A DNA stretch of 64,000 bases from DATJFQ01 sp035492775 (GTDB taxonomy: Bacteria; Acidobacteriota; Vicinamibacteria; Vicinamibacterales; 2-12-FULL-66-21), in contig DATJIW010000087.1 of NCBI GenBank assembly GCA_035492775.1, positions 1 to 64,000 on the forward strand, read 5' to 3'. This document shows, in pieces, positions 61,903 to 64,000 of the stretch; positions within the stretch are counted from its first letter, which is position 1; each line of letters opens with the position of its first letter. Under the pieces are notes generated by a model. That model was given only the letters and a program-made list of their open reading frames with translations. It was not told the origin of the DNA and made no database searches. The translations under genes were made by a program, and so were the position numbers.

Positions 61903-64000
61903 ATGCGATCGCTGCTTCGCCAACTCTGGTATTTACTGCGCTGGCGCCGCGCGGAAACCGACCTCGACGAGGAACTTCGTTTTCATCGCGACATGAAAAC
62001 GCGCGAGTTCCACGAGACAGGGATTGATCCGGCTGAAGCCCGCCGGCGGGCCCGCCTCGCGCTGGGCAATACCAGTCTCACCCACGATCAGGTTCGCGAC
62101 GTGTGGATCCCACATGGAGTCCAGGGGATTTCGCAGGACCTCCGCTACGCCGTCCGTCAGGTGGTGAAGGCGCGCTTCGTATCGGGCGCCGCCATCGCCA
62201 CGCTCGCGATCGGCATCGGCGCCATTACCGCGATCTTCTCGACGGTCGACGCGGTGCTGCTCCGTCCACTTCCCTACTCGCGCCCGAACGAGCTGCTGGA
62301 CGTGCACACTCGGATGACCGACGGCCGCCTGACCACCGGGCGCCTGTCAACGCTCGAAATCGAGGCACTGACGAATCGTCAGGATCTGGTGGCCGCTGCG
62401 GCGGCATACGTTCCCCAGCCGTTCGACGCGACCCTGATCCGGTCGGACGGAACGCCGATCAACGCGAAGATCGACGGCGTCGGCGACGGCTTCTTCAATC
62501 TCCTTGGTCTGCCGATGACGCTCGGGCGGGCGTTCACGCATGACGAGCACATCTCCGTCAAAGGCCCGCAGGCACCGATCTCCATCGTGCTCTCGTACCG
62601 GATCTGGCGCGAGGAGTTCGCCGCCGATCCCTCGATCATCGGGCGGCAGATACGCCTCGCCGAAGCACCCGCGAGCACCACCATCGTCGGCGTCGCGAAT
62701 CCGGCAGTGGATATCCCCCAGGGCACGGACTTCTGGTTCAACAGTCGCATGCGGCCGAGCGCGAACACGCACGACTTCAATACGCTGCTGCGCCTGCAGC
62801 CAGGCGTGACGATTCAGCAGCTGGAGGGTGCGGCGGCGGCGGCGATGGCGAATCTGGCACGCGTCGAGGCCAGCGACGTCGGCCGCGGATACGTCTTCCG
62901 GCCGCTGCTCATCTCGATCGTCGGCGATCTTCGCTCCACCCTCCTCCTCGTGCTCGGCGCCACGGCGCTCCTGCTCGTGCTCGCGTGCGTCAACGTGAGC
63001 AACCTGTTGCTGGCGCGCAGTGGGTCGCGCATGCGCGAAATCGCGGTGCGATCGGCACTCGGCGCGAGCCGCGGACGCGTCATGCGGCAACTGCTGACCG
63101 AATCCGTTGTGCTGGCCGCAGCGGGTGGCGTCCTCGGACTCGGGCTGGCGTACTCGGCGGTGCGGCTGCTGCTGGCGATTGGAGCGTCCCAGATGCCGCG
63201 TCTCCAGAGTGTGCCGCTCGACACGCGCGTCGTGCTGTTCACGGCTGCGGTACTGATCGCGACGGCGCTCGTTATCGGCCTCATCCCCGCATGGCGGCTC
63301 GCGGGCGCGGATATTCGGCCGCTGCTGAACGCTGGCGGACGCACGTCGAGCGGCGGACGGACCACAGCGCGGCTCATGTCCGGCATGGCCGTCGCTCAGA
63401 TCGCACTGACGATCGCACTGGTCGCGGGAGCGGGATGGCTGTTGAAGAGCTTTGTGCGCCTGCAGACGACCGATCTCGGGTTCGTGCCGGACGGACGGCT
63501 GGTCGTGGAGGTACGGGCGCCGCGCCGTTTCGCATCGCGGGCGGAGATGATTGCCTGGTCCCGGGAGCGCCTCGAACGTGTGAAGGCTGCCGCGGGGGAC
63601 GCAATCGTCGCGGAGGCGGCGACGTTTCCCTTCAGCACCGACCGCGACGGTTCGCTGAACGTCGAGGTGCTGGGGCATCCGTTCGATCCGAACCGCCAGA
63701 TGACCGGCGGACGCGTGCGGACCGTATCGCCGGAGTTCTTCCGCGCAATGGGGGTCAAGCTTCTCGCGGGACGCCTGCTCAGCTCCGACGATCGGCAGGA
63801 CTCACCACGCGTCGTCGTCGTCAACCAGGAGTTCGTGCGCCGTTTCCTGCCGGACGTCGATCCGCTGACGCAGTCCTTCGCGTATGGCTATCCGCGCGCG
63901 GACCCCAAGACCATGAGCCGCATCGTCGGCGTTGTGGCAGATGTCCGCTACAAATCCCCCGCGCTCCCGGCGGAGCCGACCTATTACGTCCCCGACGAGC
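61903..64000 (+). CDS. ADOP-type MacB/FtsX-like permease (3' partial)
   Basis: 699 codons are visible and the frame is still open at the window end. N-terminal PadR-linked extension of ~75 residues (ETDLDEELRFHRDMKTREFH), first membrane block TLAIGIGAITAIFSTVDAVL, MacB-type periplasmic domain, FtsX block LLLVLACVNVSNLLLARSGS with REIAVRSALGASRGRVM, and the second periplasmic domain in progress (VGVVADVRYKSPALP). ATG at 61903 with GAGAGG upstream. Controlled with the PadR gene before it. Confidence 0.92.
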   Translation, partial: MRSLLRQLWYLLRWRRAETDLDEELRFHRDMKTREFHETGIDPAEARRRARLALGNTSLTHDQVRDVWIPHGVQGISQDLRYAVRQVVKARFVSGAAIATLAIGIGAITAIFSTVDAVLLRPLPYSRPNELLDVHTRMTDGRLTTGRLSTLEIEALTNRQDLVAAAAAYVPQPFDATLIRSDGTPINAKIDGVGDGFFNLLGLPMTLGRAFTHDEHISVKGPQAPISIVLSYRIWREEFAADPSIIGRQIRLAEAPASTTIVGVANPAVDIPQGTDFWFNSRMRPSANTHDFNTLLRLQPGVTIQQLEGAAAAAMANLARVEASDVGRGYVFRPLLISIVGDLRSTLLLVLGATALLLVLACVNVSNLLLARSGSRMREIAVRSALGASRGRVMRQLLTESVVLAAAGGVLGLGLAYSAVRLLLAIGASQMPRLQSVPLDTRVVLFTAAVLIATALVIGLIPAWRLAGADIRPLLNAGGRTSSGGRTTARLMSGMAVAQIALTIALVAGAGWLLKSFVRLQTTDLGFVPDGRLVVEVRAPRRFASRAEMIAWSRERLERVKAAAGDAIVAEAATFPFSTDRDGSLNVEVLGHPFDPNRQMTGGRVRTVSPEFFRAMGVKLLAGRLLSSDDRQDSPRVVVVNQEFVRRFLPDVDPLTQSFAYGYPRADPKTMSRIVGVVADVRYKSPALPAEPTYYVPDE

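Overview
The window looks like a chromosomal segment of a GC-rich Acidobacteriota bacterium, most likely class Vicinamibacteria. The evidence is indirect but consistent. There are four large MacB/FtsX-like permeases of the 'acidobacterial duplicated orphan permease' (ADOP) type, two of them paired with a PadR regulator. There are three PknB-type kinases, two of the kinase-TolB propeller form and one with tetratricopeptide repeats. I saw no rRNA, tRNA, CRISPR array, prophage or intact insertion sequence.

Layout. 1-2.5 kb: a NitT/TauT-type ABC transporter whose binding protein is fused to an OmpA-like peptidoglycan-binding domain. 2.6-5.5 kb: a translationally coupled pair, a membrane-anchored helical protein and a Ycf46-like double-AAA ATPase. 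5.8-11.3 kb: ADOP, PadR, ADOP. 11.7-18.7 kb: M20 peptidase and two divergent kinase-propeller genes, one interrupted by an in-frame TGA. 18.9-21.3 kb: a third ADOP. 21.8-27.8 kb: a SulP transporter, then a GH63-like glucosidase and a GH13 enzyme. 27.9-31.8 kb: a molybdate locus (porin and HTH-TOBE regulator divergent from modABC). 31.9-34.3 kb: B3-like metallo-beta-lactamase, DUF3224 protein, a debranching-enzyme remnant and a membrane protein. 34.7-41.4 kb: two NarL-like receivers, a luciferase-like oxidoreductase, a membrane/Cys-motif protein, a TetR-MFS pair, and an aminotransferase-RidA operon. 41.5-45.6 kb: two mini zinc-ribbon proteins, a decayed toxin-antitoxin locus, a small secreted protein and a multicopper oxidase. 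45.7-49.9 kb: a vanadium-haloperoxidase-like protein divergent from a winged-helix/ATPase regulator. 50-53 kb: STAS, HdeD-like, a sigma-54 activator and a coiled-coil protein with a sigma-54 promoter. 53-61.5 kb: a secreted protein, a phosphoesterase, a TPR kinase, a methyltransferase and a GH89 alpha-N-acetylglucosaminidase. 61.5-64 kb: a second PadR-ADOP pair running off the window.

Cross-cutting observations. (1) A ~200-base dispersed element folds as a three-hairpin cloverleaf; three copies plus a fragment, with compensatory changes. (2) At least thirteen genes have a TAnnnT-type -10 hexamer 5-13 bases before the start codon, which implies leaderless or nearly leaderless mRNAs. (3) Intergenic regions hold many gene remnants: ADOP tail, orphan PadR operator, amidohydrolase tail, internally deleted debranching enzyme, toxin-antitoxin, a decayed copy of the STAS/sigma-54 locus, and partial copies of the phosphoesterase tail and GH89 head. 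(4) PadR and TetR promoters have near-ideal palindromic operators. The best candidates for an undescribed system are the OmpA-tethered ABC plus AAA locus at the left edge and the cloverleaf element.
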